Source: Styela clava (lineage: Eukaryota > Chordata > Ascidiacea > Stolidobranchia > Styelidae). Taken from it: a stretch of DNA of 64,000 nucleotides. Position 1 is the first letter of the stretch, and every line of letters starts with the position of its first letter. Both the position numbers and the translations under genes were made by a program. Location of the stretch: assembly GCF_964204865.1 (NCBI RefSeq), contig NC_135251.1, positions 6,944,001 through 7,008,000 on the forward strand, written 5' to 3'. The notes beneath the pieces are model-generated. The model saw only the letters and a program-made list of their open reading frames with translations. It was not told where the DNA came from and did not search any database. Of this stretch, positions 51,385 to 61,589 are shown piece after piece.

Positions 51385-54300
51385 CAGTACTGAGTTTTAG
51401 CCGGTTCGCACCGGTTCTATAGAACCGTCTCACGGAATTTTATGAGATCAGCGAACCGGTTAGAATTACTGGTTTATTTGCCTAAGAAATATAACTTTTT
51501 GTAAAAGAACCGGCTGAAAATTATGACTTTTGTGATGGAACCGGCCGACAAAAAATTTGAATCCCACCACTGTATATATATATAGAGTGTCTATGAAGTC
51601 TTAAAATTTTTTAAAATTGCAAAGGGATTTATCGATACCATACATTGTTTTTGCCCCACAGACGTCTTGAATTAAAAGAAAACACTTACAAAAATACTGA
51701 TTAAAAAACAACAAACATGATCAAGATATATTGAAAACTGAATTCGCAACAAAATTGAAATTGTAAAGGGATTTATGGACACCATGGTATATTTTATATA
51801 TCCCTCTGGCATTGCCTCAAGTGAATTAGGTTCTCAAACAAAAGAATATTCCTGTGATCGGGAAGTAAAGAATCATTCTACTCAAATTGTGTCATTTTGA
51901 GTGGAAATTGTAGCTGGCTGGGTAGCTGCTCGGCGAATTACAGCCAAAATATAGTCGCAAAAACCGAGATTTAACGACAGTTCCTGATGATTTTTACTTT
52001 TACTAAGAGAGTCATATGCTTGGATATTTTGAAATTGAATGGTACCTCTAGAGCAGTGGATCTCAACCACTGATACACGACAACCTTCCTACCGGTCCGC
52101 GCAATATATTCTAATATTATATCTCCATTGCACAATACAAAGCATTGGTGGCCTTCCCTTTTTTTTTTTTGTGAGTTATAACTTCTATTGATGCGTAAAT
52201 CAAACTTGATCAGAGCTTCTGCGCCTTTTTCAAGCCCTGAATGCCTGGGTATTTCGATAAAATAAATTATTATTAAATTGAATTGTGTGCTTTTGAATTG
52301 CATTTCCTTGTTGTAATTATATTCGTTTTATTATTTTTTGTATGATTTTGAAGGTTCACCAGTCCGAGAAATTAGTTTCGAAATTTTACTATTCCGCAAA
52401 CTGAAAAAGATTGAGAACCACTGCTTTAAATATGAACAAGTGAGTTGTAAGCGCCAGTAACTTAACAATCAGTAATCAGTAATTTATTTTCCCACCATAC
52501 TAAAGTACACTTTATGAATAAGCAATACCTAAAAGATGAAAAATGGTCATTCAGGATGAATGGAGGCGCGAGACACCATTATCGAGCAGCGACACCCATG
52601 ATTTCTAACAGTATTAGATAAATGAAACAATGATAAAAGAAGTTTTCGGCAAAATAAGTCAAGGCGATCTGGATACCCAGAACACGCTAGAGAAACGGAT
52701 GACGCCTCCGAGCACCGTCTTGTGAGTGATGAACGGACGTAACAATCACATTATTGCTGATTGGCAAGTAAAGAATGTACATTGTGCAACCTTTGATGCC
52801 GACGCAACACGATGCCAAGAGTCAAGAGATTTTTGACTTTGGTGACAACAGGAATAAAACAAAATTGTAAGTAAGTAATTGTAAGTAAGAGCCAAATTTG
52901 AAGTCGGGGCTTGGAATGGAATGTCACACCGCGGATGAACTTAAATATAAAGTTTTTATTCTCTTGGGCTTTTAGCATTGGTTACTTAGAAATTAGAACA
53001 AAGCATGTTGCCAAGTTCTTATCGATATTGAGACCGTGCTTGATATTGCAGATCTGCTCAAATTGGGAGCCGTAATCGGAGTTTAAATTTATGTCATTCG
53101 CGGAGTTGGGATTCAGAATAAGTGCCGATTTTAAACTGTTTGTAATCGGATTTAAGTTTTTTAAACACCATAGAACTGGTCGAATGTTACTAATAATCTA
53201 TTATATTTCCAAGAAATTTTGGAAAACAAACCAATCATTTCAGCTGCCATTATGTTTTTGAAAGAGTTTTAATATCTGTTCTGATAAAAAACGGCCCAGC
53301 AAAAAATACAACCGACTGGTCTAAGCTAGTTAGTAGTCCGTAGAGAAATGGGATATGCCTGGAACTTTTGAAACAAAATGACGAAAAAGAAAGTACAACC
53401 GGCATTTCACAAACTCGCCCTGTGCAGCAGTAAAGTTTTACACGCCCTCGGCCATGAGTTGGATACTGAAGTCGGGTGTTTGGGTTTTACCACGAGTTTA
53501 GTGCCTAAGATTTTCAATTCAACACTTCTAAAATGACACCAGGAGACCAAAAAAGATACTCCCCAAGTATGTGAACCAAGATGACGGGCACCAAACGTAG
53601 TATGTGTACCTGGTTAAGGTTAGGCGATCTTTTCTGGTACAAATACTACGGGAGTCACTTGGTCCCCAAACTCGTAATAGCACTGAAATAAGAAAATTGG
53701 AATAAAATGTTGGCCTAACTCTAACCTGCTACACATTCTACGTTCCGTTGTCTGCCTTCTTGGTTCACATACTTCGGGAGTACCCGAATAAGTTGGTAAA
53801 TGACTTTTCAAATCTGATGGGCAACTTTGAATTCCAGAATAAAAAGAGAGCGAGTTATCCTTGCTACAAACGAGAACACTGAACTAAAGAGCGCATTTTT
53901 CTATAACGTCATCACACAAAAAAACGAGGCAACCATAGAGGCAACAGAAAATTTCTGAAATAAGTGACAGTAATCTAGCGAAACATCCAATCTTCGACTA
54001 AATGTTTGGAAGTAAAAAAATTATGAATTTTTTGTACAAAGCCTCCGCCAAAAATAAAACACCGAAGTCAACGCTTAAAATAGGAAAATTAGTAATTTGT
54101 TCAGTTAGGATTCGGAATGCAGATTTCGCTGGAAATCCAAATTCCAAATCATATTTTCCCAAATTTCACATTTTTGCATTAGTGCATTAGTAGCACAGGC
54201 TTTGAACAAAAGATCCTAAACAAATTCTCAATTTTTCCAAAAATAAAATCGAGAGCCTCACTCAGGGTGTAATAAATTGGGTAGGCAATTGTCAAACCGA

Positions 54301-56721
54301 GAAAATTCCGAACTTTCCAAAATAAAGTAGCTTATTATATAGCTGTGGTACATGGCTAAGTATAAAAGACGTTGCATAAAAATGAGATATGAACACCCTC
54401 AGTATCTTGAAGTCTTTTTCAAAATTAGCAGTTTTTTTACTCTAATTAAGATCTATCGCCATCGTTTCGTGCGGTGTCGTACACACTTTTGAGAGAATCG
54501 TAAGGGCACTTGAGCCATTCGCTAAAAAGTTACCAATCAGCGCTTTTATCTAATCCAATACTTACGATTTTCTAAAGTACTTTTCGCTACCACAGAACAT
54601 TCCCGCCAATCAAAGAAATGGACGATTGTTGCGTAAGGTTCCTACTTTATTACGTGGAAAATGATATTTACACAGCCGTGGTTTCTCTTTGTTAGGTCAT
54701 CAGTATGTCACAATCAATCTATCTCACATTTGTTATGCTGTCACAATGAGTCACTACTTTGACATTTTGTTTTTCATCTTGTGAGGATTGTTTATATTTT
54801 TACGAAATTTGATCTTTCTGGACGATGCTCCCAGTTCACATTAAAATCTCCCTTAGTATGATTTAATTTACGAGTGAATAAAAATGGAAGCTGAGCTACC
54901 AGACAACAAAGTTCAAAAGCTGGAGTGCTCGGAGCAACATTTACAGTTTGGCACATCTTGCATGTTTTATGTTGTAAATTGTATAAACTATAAATTAAAG
55001 TGAAGCAAGTTTAATTTTATTCAAACACTATACACATAATAATATGCACTCTCGTATTTGAATTTAAAATTCCTGAACTCTACTGGCGGAAACCTACGAC
55101 GGCAACTTTTCCAGGTGGTACAATTCTAAAGATTTGCAAATTTAACTAACAAAATACTGTAATAACAGAAGTTACACAGACTAATTTCAATTATTTGTCT
55201 GTGATGTTTTAGCGTGCAAAACTGTGATAATTAAATTTTAAAAAAATTTTAATTCATCCTCTACCGGCACACTAACAACATTGTCAACTGTCCTGGCCCC
55301 GGGAGCTATTCGTTTACTTTTTAAAATACTGAATATTTTTAAATACAAAGCAGCAAATACTTCTGAATCATTAAACAAAGTAATTTCAGTTTACATAGGA
55401 ACAATAATCAGTCAGTAACAATGTGTTTTTTTGTTTTTATTTTCATAAATTCGTCGTGGGGCTCCGTAAATAATAGTCGATCTCTTCACGCGCTCCATAA
55501 CACCATAAGTTTGAGAACTCCTAATCTACAATATTGTCAGTAAGTTGGCCAAGACAAGTAAATCGATCAGGTATTGCCACAGTTTATCGAGACATTTATA
55601 TTGACACTCATTTGACATGGAAATTCACTCATTTGAAGGTTTTATCATTCCTTGGGTGAAAAGAGCCATTAATGAATTATGCTTAGACTGAAGAAGATTT
55701 TGTGCCATTTCCCAAATCAATCTACATTCAAATTATTGGCTTATTTTGAGTCTCGCACGAAGCTATATCGTCAGCAGTTATACCAGATCCACGCGGATAT
55801 TTGCTCATTATACCTTCATGTTCAGCGCTTTGACACTTGCCCAATCCCGGAAACCGGAAGTTGCCCACGTTGCGTTTGTTCAACACGAAAACTTTCATAA
55901 AAACTAATCTATTAATAATTCAACTCACCATTTGTGTCTTCTACTGCTTCCGCGAACGATAAATCCGGACAGACGATCACGATGAATATCTGAATAACAA
56001 GCGAACAGATGACTGAATGCAGCGTTTCAAATCTGGGAGAAATTCGTTTTCTGGAGGAATTTAATTGTTTATGGGGGTAGATACAGAAACATTACTTTGT
56101 ATTCGAATAGTCTTAATAATATTGTTCAGTTATTATTAAAGTAATAATAAATGACATTGTATAAGCAATTCAAGCCGTTCAAACACACACGTAACACTAA
56201 CTGATGGCGCACTAAAGATTGATAAAATAACGGAGTTGTTATGCATAGTGACAAATGATGGAGAAAACGAGATCTGAAATAACTAATGAAAGAAAACATC
56301 GAAAAGGTTTGGAAACCATTGACGGGGGTAATAAAGAACCAATAGTCTATTTCGAGATACGTATTCCAAATATACCCGACGTTCGCAAATGCGCCGGCGG
56401 TGATTTTCCCATGATATTTCCTACAGTGAAATTTCCTGTGGCGAATTTTGCTAGAACCGGTCAAGTCTACTTGAGTAATATGCGACGAACAAACCATTTA
56501 ACAACGAATCTTTATGCAGTGCTCTTTTTTCATTCTCGTAAAAGTAATTGAGAAATTTATGGATTATGTTATTTGGTTTCACTCAGCATTTTCACTTGGA
56601 ATAAATAGAACTTCTCTAGAAAACTGTACCGGAATTTGTATGAATTAATTGTTAACTTTAAATATAGGTTTCTTACCATGATCGGGAGCCATTTCTTGTC
56701 GGTTTTACGTCCAGATTCCAT
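34815..56721 (-). CDS. Adhesion GPCR, ADGRD (group V)-like, 20 exons, 1150 aa
   Basis: Exons 5' to 3': 56677-56721, 55929-55989, 51183-51221, 50232-50488, 48949-49110, 48030-48161, 46555-46678, 45772-45987, 45114-45252, 44436-44702, 43721-43835, 42817-42947, 41555-41727, 40959-41106, 40580-40735, 39762-39930, 37281-37493, 36368-36710, 35856-35977, 34815-35255. Their sum is 3453 nt and every phase matches. Layout: signal peptide (about 1-30), PAN/Apple-like region (49-134), GAIN (about 135-519) ending in a GPS with predicted autocleavage at CVHL|TSFAV (after residue 511), 7TM (about 535-776), tail to 1150. The known family role is a cell-surface receptor cleaved at the GPS and activated by its tethered Stachel peptide. 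LALSWISYIGC (TM1), WMLIEGLFLYSQ (TM3), GWGIPA (TM4), CWLSPSDNSIWAF (TM5) and FHCLCNSEVRADF (TM7 end) point to ADGRD; the PAN-like ectodomain differs from the vertebrate pentraxin domain. Gs coupling is known for ADGRD1 and only inferred here. Confidence 0.85.
35535..35850. repeat. Family D repeat in copy B intron
   Basis: Block B counterpart of 14615-14930, with the same mutated gaagacgtcatc word. Lies between tail exons 19 and 20. Confidence 0.55.
38016..39726. mobile_element. SINE-like repeat interrupted by a hAT (copy B)
   Basis: Same nest and same junctions as 17029-18741 in block A. Confidence 0.65.
38135..39683. mobile_element. Non-autonomous hAT element (copy B), 1549 bp
   Basis: Same TIRs and the same 8-bp duplication ccctacgg (38127-38134 and 39684-39691) as 17148-18698. 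Internal differences are a handful of substitutions and 1-bp indels, one of which breaks the 105-codon frame seen in copy A. Lies between exons 16 and 17 of the full receptor gene. Confidence 0.9.
40143..40353. repeat. Family C repeat (block B)
   Basis: Partner of 19158-19368; TGACGTCA at 40282. In the intron between exons 15 and 16. Confidence 0.7.
41825..41935. mobile_element. M-type palindromic element (block B)
   Basis: Arms gtatgtgtaacaagatggcg and cgccatcttggtacacatac are inverted copies, extended by cacaacc/ggttgtg. Partner of 20850-20945. In the intron between exons 12 and 13. Confidence 0.7.
43137..43386. mobile_element. R1 repeat copy 2 (inverted)
   Basis: Reads ttacttatcgattgtaatcg at its left end and gaccgatattctcg at its right, the reverse orientation of copies 1, 3, 4 and 5. 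About 40 bp shorter internally. In the receptor intron between exons 11 and 12. Confidence 0.7.
43434..43655. mobile_element. Second palindrome-plus-segment element
   Basis: 43548-43655 starts gcaattcaacagtcctgctg and ends ggactcttgaattgc (14 of 15 inverted bases). On the minus strand it holds CTGAGGA, stem GTCTGA/TCAGGC and GAAAC. 43434-43530 matches 2447-2546. It is a shorter relative of 2225-2546 in the intron after the GPS exon. Confidence 0.65.
47713..47999. mobile_element. R1 repeat copy 3
   Basis: cgagaatatcggtcggagac to taagatcgataagtaataa. It ends 30 bp from the donor side of receptor exon 6. The (CAGA) run is short here. Confidence 0.75.
48219..48497. mobile_element. R1 repeat copy 4
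   Basis: Same orientation as copy 3 and about 58 bp from the acceptor side of exon 6, so that exon is bracketed by two R1 copies. Confidence 0.75.
49203..49440. repeat. Diverged copy of the SINE-like host repeat
   Basis: tttatatttatcccaggcaa, gggcttaatcatata, gcggcgttgaagagtacgac and aatcttctcgcacatag follow the order seen at 17029-17147 plus 18699-18741, without the hAT. It gives the uninterrupted outline of that repeat, about 240 bp. Confidence 0.55.
49598..50218. mobile_element. M-type fragment followed by R1 copy 5
   Basis: 49598-49805: tagggtgtgtaccaggttag, tgtgttagccaagtgaatat and atattggtacaaacactact match the 23785 and 5785 fragments. 49838-50218: R1, the longest copy, with an extra ~90 bp including a (CA)n run (cacacacacacactcgg). 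It ends 13 bp from the donor of exon 4. Confidence 0.65.
50232..50488 (-). other. Receptor exon 4: PAN/Apple-like domain
   Basis: Encodes about 86 residues with VEECAKHCVDETRIYCKSF and then SFRKSKPGCGTYE. This is the C-x3-C-x7-C-x2-F-x-F pattern of PAN/Apple modules, followed by a Gly/Pro-rich stretch. PAN modules usually bind proteins or glycans outside the cell. Exon 3 (51183-51221, 13 codons) links it to the signal peptide. An R1 copy ends 13 bp from the donor. Confidence 0.6.
50884..51130. repeat. Family C repeat
   Basis: ttattggacacgtttagtgg to atatttgagcatagctctct; TGACGTCA at 51061. Slightly longer than the block A/B copies (extra gacacgttttgaagaaatcg). In the receptor intron between exons 3 and 4. 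Confidence 0.7.
51385..51572. mobile_element. 188-bp hAT-like element in a TA repeat
   Basis: Starts CAGTACTGAGTTTTAGCCGG and ends AATCCCACCACTG, with repeated ggttcgcaccgg/gcgaaccggtt internal words. Both sides are tatatata runs (51360-51384 and 51573-51585), consistent with an 8-bp target duplication inside a pre-existing TA array. Confidence 0.65.
52054..52423. mobile_element. 370-bp hAT-like element
   Basis: TIRs CAGTGGATCTCAACCACTG and GATTGAGAACCACTG. Flanks ctctagag and ctttaaat agree at five of eight positions, a decayed target duplication. No ORF. Confidence 0.75.
53568..53790. mobile_element. M-type palindrome, long subfamily
   Basis: Outer arms aagtatgtgaaccaagatga and cttcttggttcacatacttc. 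Inner pair acgtagtatgtgtacctggt and a diverged cctgctacacattctacgt. Core holds gggagtcacttgg and aactcgtaatagcactg, as in 27330-27550. Confidence 0.65.
55455..55530. mobile_element. hAT 3'-end fragment
   Basis: gtggggctccgtaaataa and cataagtttgagaactcct match the terminal words of the family at 62408 (aggttctcaaactttt, cggagcccc). No matching 5' end seen nearby. Confidence 0.45.
55929..56721 (-). other. Receptor exons 1-2: signal peptide
   Basis: Exon 1 (56677-56721) starts at ATG 56719-56721 and encodes MESGRKTDKKWLPIM; the donor is GTAAGA. Exon 2 (55929-55989) continues IFIVIVCPDLSFAEAVEDTN. Together they form a basic n-region, a hydrophobic core and a likely cleavage after SFA. An upstream in-frame ATG was not seen. 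The intron between them (55990-56676) holds short open frames on both strands that I do not consider real. Confidence 0.75.
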
Positions 56722-56747
56722 TCAGGCACGGTTCAATGATTAGAATA

Positions 56748-56755
56748 TGACGTCA
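56748..56755. promoter_or_regulatory. Perfect CRE-type palindrome upstream of receptor ATG
   Basis: TGACGTCA lies 27 bp upstream of the receptor start codon (minus strand, ATG 56719-56721), so it falls in the 5' UTR or core promoter. It is not inside a recognised repeat. CREB/ATF binding is known for this 8-mer in animals; function here is an inference. Confidence 0.35.
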
Positions 56756-56910
56756 GAAGTAATGATAATTCTACATGACTTTAATTTAGATTTCAAGCAT
56801 TCTTTTAACTATATCTGATGCAAAAGAATCAGTTTGCTATCAGTAAGGGTTATGTAGTAATAATACCTTTCTTCAGTGCTTTTGCACCAGAGTTGATGGC
56901 TATTCCATGT

Positions 56911-57132
56911 CAGAGGTGTGTTCAGGAAGGTCAGATACAAATAACTTGGTGAAACCGTGGGCCGCACCTACATAACCCTTCTACTAGTTGCATGCACAAA
57001 AATAGACATTGGTGACAAATTCGGGATTGAAAATACTCGCAGTTACCCTATTACACCAAATTAAAAACTGTTTCGCGGGACGCACAATTTTTCCCTAATG
57101 GGCCTCATTTGGCCCCAGGATGCACACCCCTG
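56911..57132. mobile_element. 222-bp hAT-like element
   Basis: Left end CAGAGGTGTGTTCAGG, right end GGATGCACACCCCTG (partial TIR match), with cgcgggacgc and ggcctcatttggcccc inside. Flanks ttccatgt and ttctaatt agree at five of eight bases. Upstream of the receptor promoter. Confidence 0.55.
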
Positions 57133-58238
57133 TTCTAATTAATTCAAGAGACTTGATTCATGCTTTAGGAATGTATTTCATCACCTGATTGAGACCAGGC
57201 AACAAGTGTATATATATTTTAACTGTGGAGGAATTCTGAACTTTGTAAGATGAAGCATTACATATAAGATTCGTGTTAATAATGAGCGACAACTCAGATG
57301 GAGCTAGTCATTTGCCGATTGGCGCTACCTACAACATTTAGTGATCAAGCTAATCTTTGGGCGAGTCGCTATAATAATATTAATAATTATAAGTATAATA
57401 TAAGTTTATTTTACTCCATAATCAGCATAAAAGACGATCAAATAATTGATAAGAGCAAAATAAATAAATCTGATTGCAGAATCGGGAAAGCGAACGAAAA
57501 CTTAAATGCGGTTCAAAAGGTACTTGTGTTAGATTGAAAGGTGTTGTCGTTCCTGGAAAATGGTTGAAAATAATTCAATTACTTTCGTCGCGATTCCCAG
57601 AAACTGCAAGCGAGATTCACAAGACGAGCCCCGGGGAAAGTTTGATGAGCTCTAAATTCTTAAACAAAAGTCAACTTCTTTTGCTCGATAACCATTACTT
57701 GTTTATTGCGTCTCCTTTCACGCTGAAATAAATTATTTTTATTTTAACCCACTGTTTTTTGACTTTCGTATTTCCGGTATGTGGAAAAAGTAAACTACTG
57801 ACTGACTGACTTCCTTGTCTAATATAAATAAATAATAACTCTTTAGGTACCACACCTAGTACAACTTCAAAATCTACAATATCGCTTGAAATTCCAAGTT
57901 TACTTCACATGCGCACAGTTTCTCAGAACTAAAATTTCCACTGTATCATTCATTCATCGTAAACAATTATAACTAAGTCACCTTCAAAAATTGTGAAACA
58001 CTTCCAAACCTCGCCAGCACTTTTCCTAATTATCCGTGCCAAGTGGGGAGAGAGGCCAACCCAAATTCTTGAAGAAATTTTCAAGTGTCTGTCGCGAACG
58101 CCTGAAACTACTTGTCCAACGTCGTCAATGGCTCTTACGCTTTTTAGTGTGAATATGTTAATCTATCGACTATTCCAGTGGTAAGAATGAGAAGTGGTCC
58201 AATTACGTGCGTTGGAAGGCCATTGCATGGACCCTGCC

Positions 58239-58320
58239 CAGGTGTGGGCAAATTACGGTTCGCGGACGGGTCTGGCCCACAGAAGAATTTGAACCGGCCC
58301 ACTCGTGCCGGCTGAAACTA
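58239..58320. mobile_element. hAT-like 5'-end fragment
   Basis: CAGGTGTGGGCAAATTACGG followed by ttcgcggacgggtctggccc, a typical hAT subterminal pattern. No right end found. Confidence 0.4.
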
Positions 58321-58474
58321 CTACTATAGTTTTTAATGATATGAATTTGCGTTGGAAATATCGATGGAAATATTGAAAAGCCTGAATTGATTAGAAAAAT
58401 TGAATAGCCTGCCTTTAAACACAGAAAACGAATATGCAAGTTCATTATTTTCTTCGTACAGTAGCTTATAATTA

Positions 58475-59010
58475 TGCTCGTTTTACCGTCCGATCTTTAT
58501 TAAGGGCCCGTTTGAATAGCCGCCCGTGTGAACAGAACATAAAAATAAATAAGGGCCGGTGCTTGAATACCCGCCCGATGTAAAAGCTGATTTTTCAGTG
58601 GTAGAGAACAATAGGAAATAAGAAGCGCTTTTGTCACAACGCAGTTAAATTTTAAGCGCCGGTAGATAACACTCATACCTTAGGCGTCCAAGTACATAAC
58701 AGATAGCATTGATTAGGTAACACCATGGTTCTCATACTAGGCGTTGCGACGCCCAAGTGCGTCGTTTCAATATTGATAGGGTGTCGCAAAACTTTTCTTC
58801 TTTTGCGGATTTGTACCTGCGAGGCGTAGAAAAAGTCAAAATTTTCGTTATTCTCGTTTAAATCATACTTGAGAACTGGAAATAACAATATATTAATTAT
58901 TGTAACGATCGAAAATAACAAGCGCTCGTGCTTGAATAAGGGCCGGTTTGAATAAGGGCCCGGTTTGTGAGTTGGTTGAAAAAATATGAGCCCGGGCTAC
59001 AAAACGAGCA
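58475..59010. repeat. Composite repeat with inverted ends and reiterated GGGCC words
   Basis: Ends tgctcgttttaccg and ctacaaaacgagca are inverted. Inside, variants of ttgaataagggccggt recur at about 58500, 58550, 58935 and 58950, around a ~250-bp centre with gttgcgacgcccaagtgcg. Unclassified. Confidence 0.4.
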
Positions 59011-59663
59011 AATACGATATGTGTAAATTTTACAAAGTTGTTTTATTAATAAAGCTACCAAATTTAGGCCAAGGAAAGGAAAATGAAGTTTGTTAATTTT
59101 GTTTTGCCATATATATATAGATCCTTCAAATTGTGGGTGTTTTGTTTCATAGTTAGAACATAAAAAGTCTATATTCCGCACACAGTCGTTGCTAAAGGAA
59201 AAATACAGTCTGGTATTACGTTTCGCTAGACTTTTCTCAAATCATATATTGTTTTATATTTAGTCAAGGTAGTAGTTGACTTAAGGCCGGTATACACGAC
59301 AGTGTGCAAACTCACCGCACCGTATTTTCTTTGTTTGTTTTATTTTATTCGTCTGCGGTGGTCTGCGCTGAGTTTATCTACGTTGGCGAACGCTCGAGTA
59401 GCGTTTTCTGAACGCAGTTCGCCGTACTGACAGTCTTGCTCCGCTCGTCTTGGTGGTTTCCGAAGGGAAACTGGTTGTTTTTCATGTGATAAGTGAAAGT
59501 TTTGAACTATTTTCCTGGTTTTCGAGTTGGCTTTTATAACTATAGGCTTCAGAGTGTAGAGTTCAGAATTACTAGTCTTAGATGACCGTATCACTTCGTT
59601 CTATCGATACCAAGATAATATTGATTATTGTTTTTTATTGCTTCGATAACTGCGTTTCGTTAG

Positions 59664-60091
59664 TAGGGCTGGACATTTCGAATCGAATAGTAAATTATTC
59701 GAATCGGTTCAGAGCAATATTTCAAATCGTCGCCATCTTGTTTTTTTCCTAGCGCCAATGGTCGACGTGAATTCCTCCTTTTTTTTATTGAAGTCATATT
59801 TTTTCAATGCAATTATGACATATGACTATTTTCTGGAGTGAGTTAATGATAAAAACGTGTTTCTTATTGTGTGTAAACGCTCAGCAAACTGTCTGAGTGA
59901 TGTATTTTACGTTGCCAGTAATTCATATGTTGAAAGGACCAATTACAATAAAAAAATCGCATATAAATATATATGCGATATATATATATATATAAATAAT
60001 CGCATATATATATCTCTCAAGTATTCGAGATTCGATTCGAAAAAAATATTCGATTTTGAAATCATCAGGTATCCGAAAATGCCCAGCCCTA
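59664..60091. mobile_element. hAT-like element, TAGGGCTGG family, about 428 bp
   Basis: Ends TAGGGCTGGACATTTCGAAT and CGAAAATGCCCAGCCCTA are inverted with few changes. Flanks ttcgttag and ttcgctac agree at six of eight bases. Centre is an A+T palindrome (gcgatatatatatatata). A second copy, with its interior partly inverted, lies at 62182-62403. Confidence 0.65.
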
Positions 60092-60559
60092 TTCGCTACA
60101 CAAAATAGAAATCCCTCTTCTGTCTGCGTTTCAGAACTTTTTGGCGTCCCCAGGTGGTGAACTTTTTAAAATATCATATTTGTGAGGTGAGGTACCACTT
60201 CTTCTTGGCAAAACCTTCCATCTTGTATACATTCTGCACGTCTTAAACCTTATCTAAAGTTTTGTTTGCTCTCCTGATTTCATAATCAGTTTTTATTTAT
60301 TTTTTTTATCATCATTTTATTGCTATGCTGATCATGGAGTCGAAATAAACTTATGTCAGTGACTAAATGACCCCGTTAACCAGAGGAGAGGCTGTGGTTC
60401 GCCCGGGATAAATCCTATTCTATATACCTGAAACAAATAACGAACGTGTTCTCGAGATTTGCGAGACAATCTGAATCATCGGTGCGAGCCATTCGTGAAG
60501 TGAGATTGGAAATAAACCAGGTAAACATGTCGCGATCTAGCTAAGCTTCATTTGGCTCG

Positions 60560-60760
60560 GCGGCTTTGTGCATCGTTCTCAGCGTTAGGAACACACTCGC
60601 CACCTCACCTCTGAAAACCCTACTTGGGTTCGCATGTTCATACTCCGAAGAGGGGGTAGTTATGTGCAAGAAGATTGCTGCACTCATCACCATCGAAGGA
60701 GGTGTTGACATAACCGTCGTTCGCCTTTCTCCGACACGAAGTCCACGCTTTTTGAAAACA
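60560..60760. repeat. SINE-like repeat fragment
   Basis: ttatgtgcaagaagattgct and gcactcatcaccatcg correspond to the end of the 17029-18741 host repeat read on the other strand. With 61590-61720 it also shares a gttaggaacac/gttaggaacat word. Confidence 0.4.
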
Positions 60761-61306
60761 AATAACTGGCTAACTAGTCCAGTACAAGGCTTTAACTGGT
60801 AACCGATTAACTGACCGTGGTTCGCCATATATATTTACGCAGTCTAGTTGACTTTCCTCCAGAATGAATATGTAGCAATTTCTTCTATCCTGATCACACA
60901 AACGAACTGTATGTCAGTCTGTTGGATTAAGTCATGCCCGCATATTGCAAGGTAACTTTATCACTGAACTATACAAGGAACAAGAACACTGCACAAAGAT
61001 AGGCAAACTGGGCCCAGGGTCAAGAAAGTCAGAGATGCAGAACAAAAACCACTAAATTTAGAACAAAGAGCAACTGGTGAATGTCAAAATGCGCTGGATG
61101 AAAACAGATTTGATCGTTATTCTATTTAAATTCATTGACGAGGGCCTACATGATAGATGAACACATTACTTATTAAATTCAAGGTCCAACCTTTGAGAAC
61201 ATTGAACAAAATTTATGATATAAGTTAATCCTAGAATTATTGCATTAAATTTTGTTTGCTTAAGCATCCTAATTGGCCTTTGCCCCCTTAATTGACCCTT
61301 GACCCC

Positions 61307-61398
61307 TTATTCCACAACCATATCCTCTTCCTCATCTTTCTTAGAATCTGATGATTTTGCTTCGCTCTCTTGCATTGCTTTGGCAAACCCTTCAACAT
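61307..61398 (-). CDS. Possible last exon of a gene continuing past the right edge
   Basis: On the minus strand a good acceptor (acctttttag) precedes 92 nt, open in one frame to TAA: VEGFAKAMQESEAKSSDS, then KKDEEEDMVVE and stop. The Lys/Glu/Asp-rich end and the sharp acceptor look like a genuine C-terminal exon with incoming phase 1. I cannot name the protein. No upstream exon was found in 61399-64000, which is filled with mobile elements, so the rest must lie beyond the window, or the exon is chance. Confidence 0.4.
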
Positions 61399-61589
61399 CT
61401 AAAAAGGTTGAGAATATATTTACAGTTACAGTATTTGGAAACTGAGAAAAATAAACAGGATGAAGGGGCTCAGCTGTTGCCACTCTGTAGTGTTAGGAAC
61501 ATGTTTGTCATTAAAACTGTGATGCATAATTATATGTGAAAAGATTTCTGGAAAGCAGTTAGTTTTGCATGATTCCCTTTCATCCCATG

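Larger units (their letters stand above)
51222..55928. other. Receptor intron 2, 4.7 kb, repeat-filled
   Basis: No exon recognised on either strand. Contains a TA microsatellite with a 188-bp hAT (51385-51572), a 370-bp hAT (52054-52423), a long M-type palindrome (53568-53790), a family D piece near 53890 and a hAT end fragment (55455-55530). Confidence 0.5.
57133..61306. other. Intergenic stretch upstream of the receptor
   Basis: No supported gene. Open frames at 57298-57731, 57993-58184, 59340-59594 and 59857-60108 lack splice context or recognisable content. The region holds repeat pieces, listed separately, and a TA-rich segment near 59965-60010. Confidence 0.45.

Noticed and set aside
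56126-56551. Overlapping open frames on both strands in receptor intron 1
   Set aside because: They oppose each other, lack splice support and show nothing recognisable.
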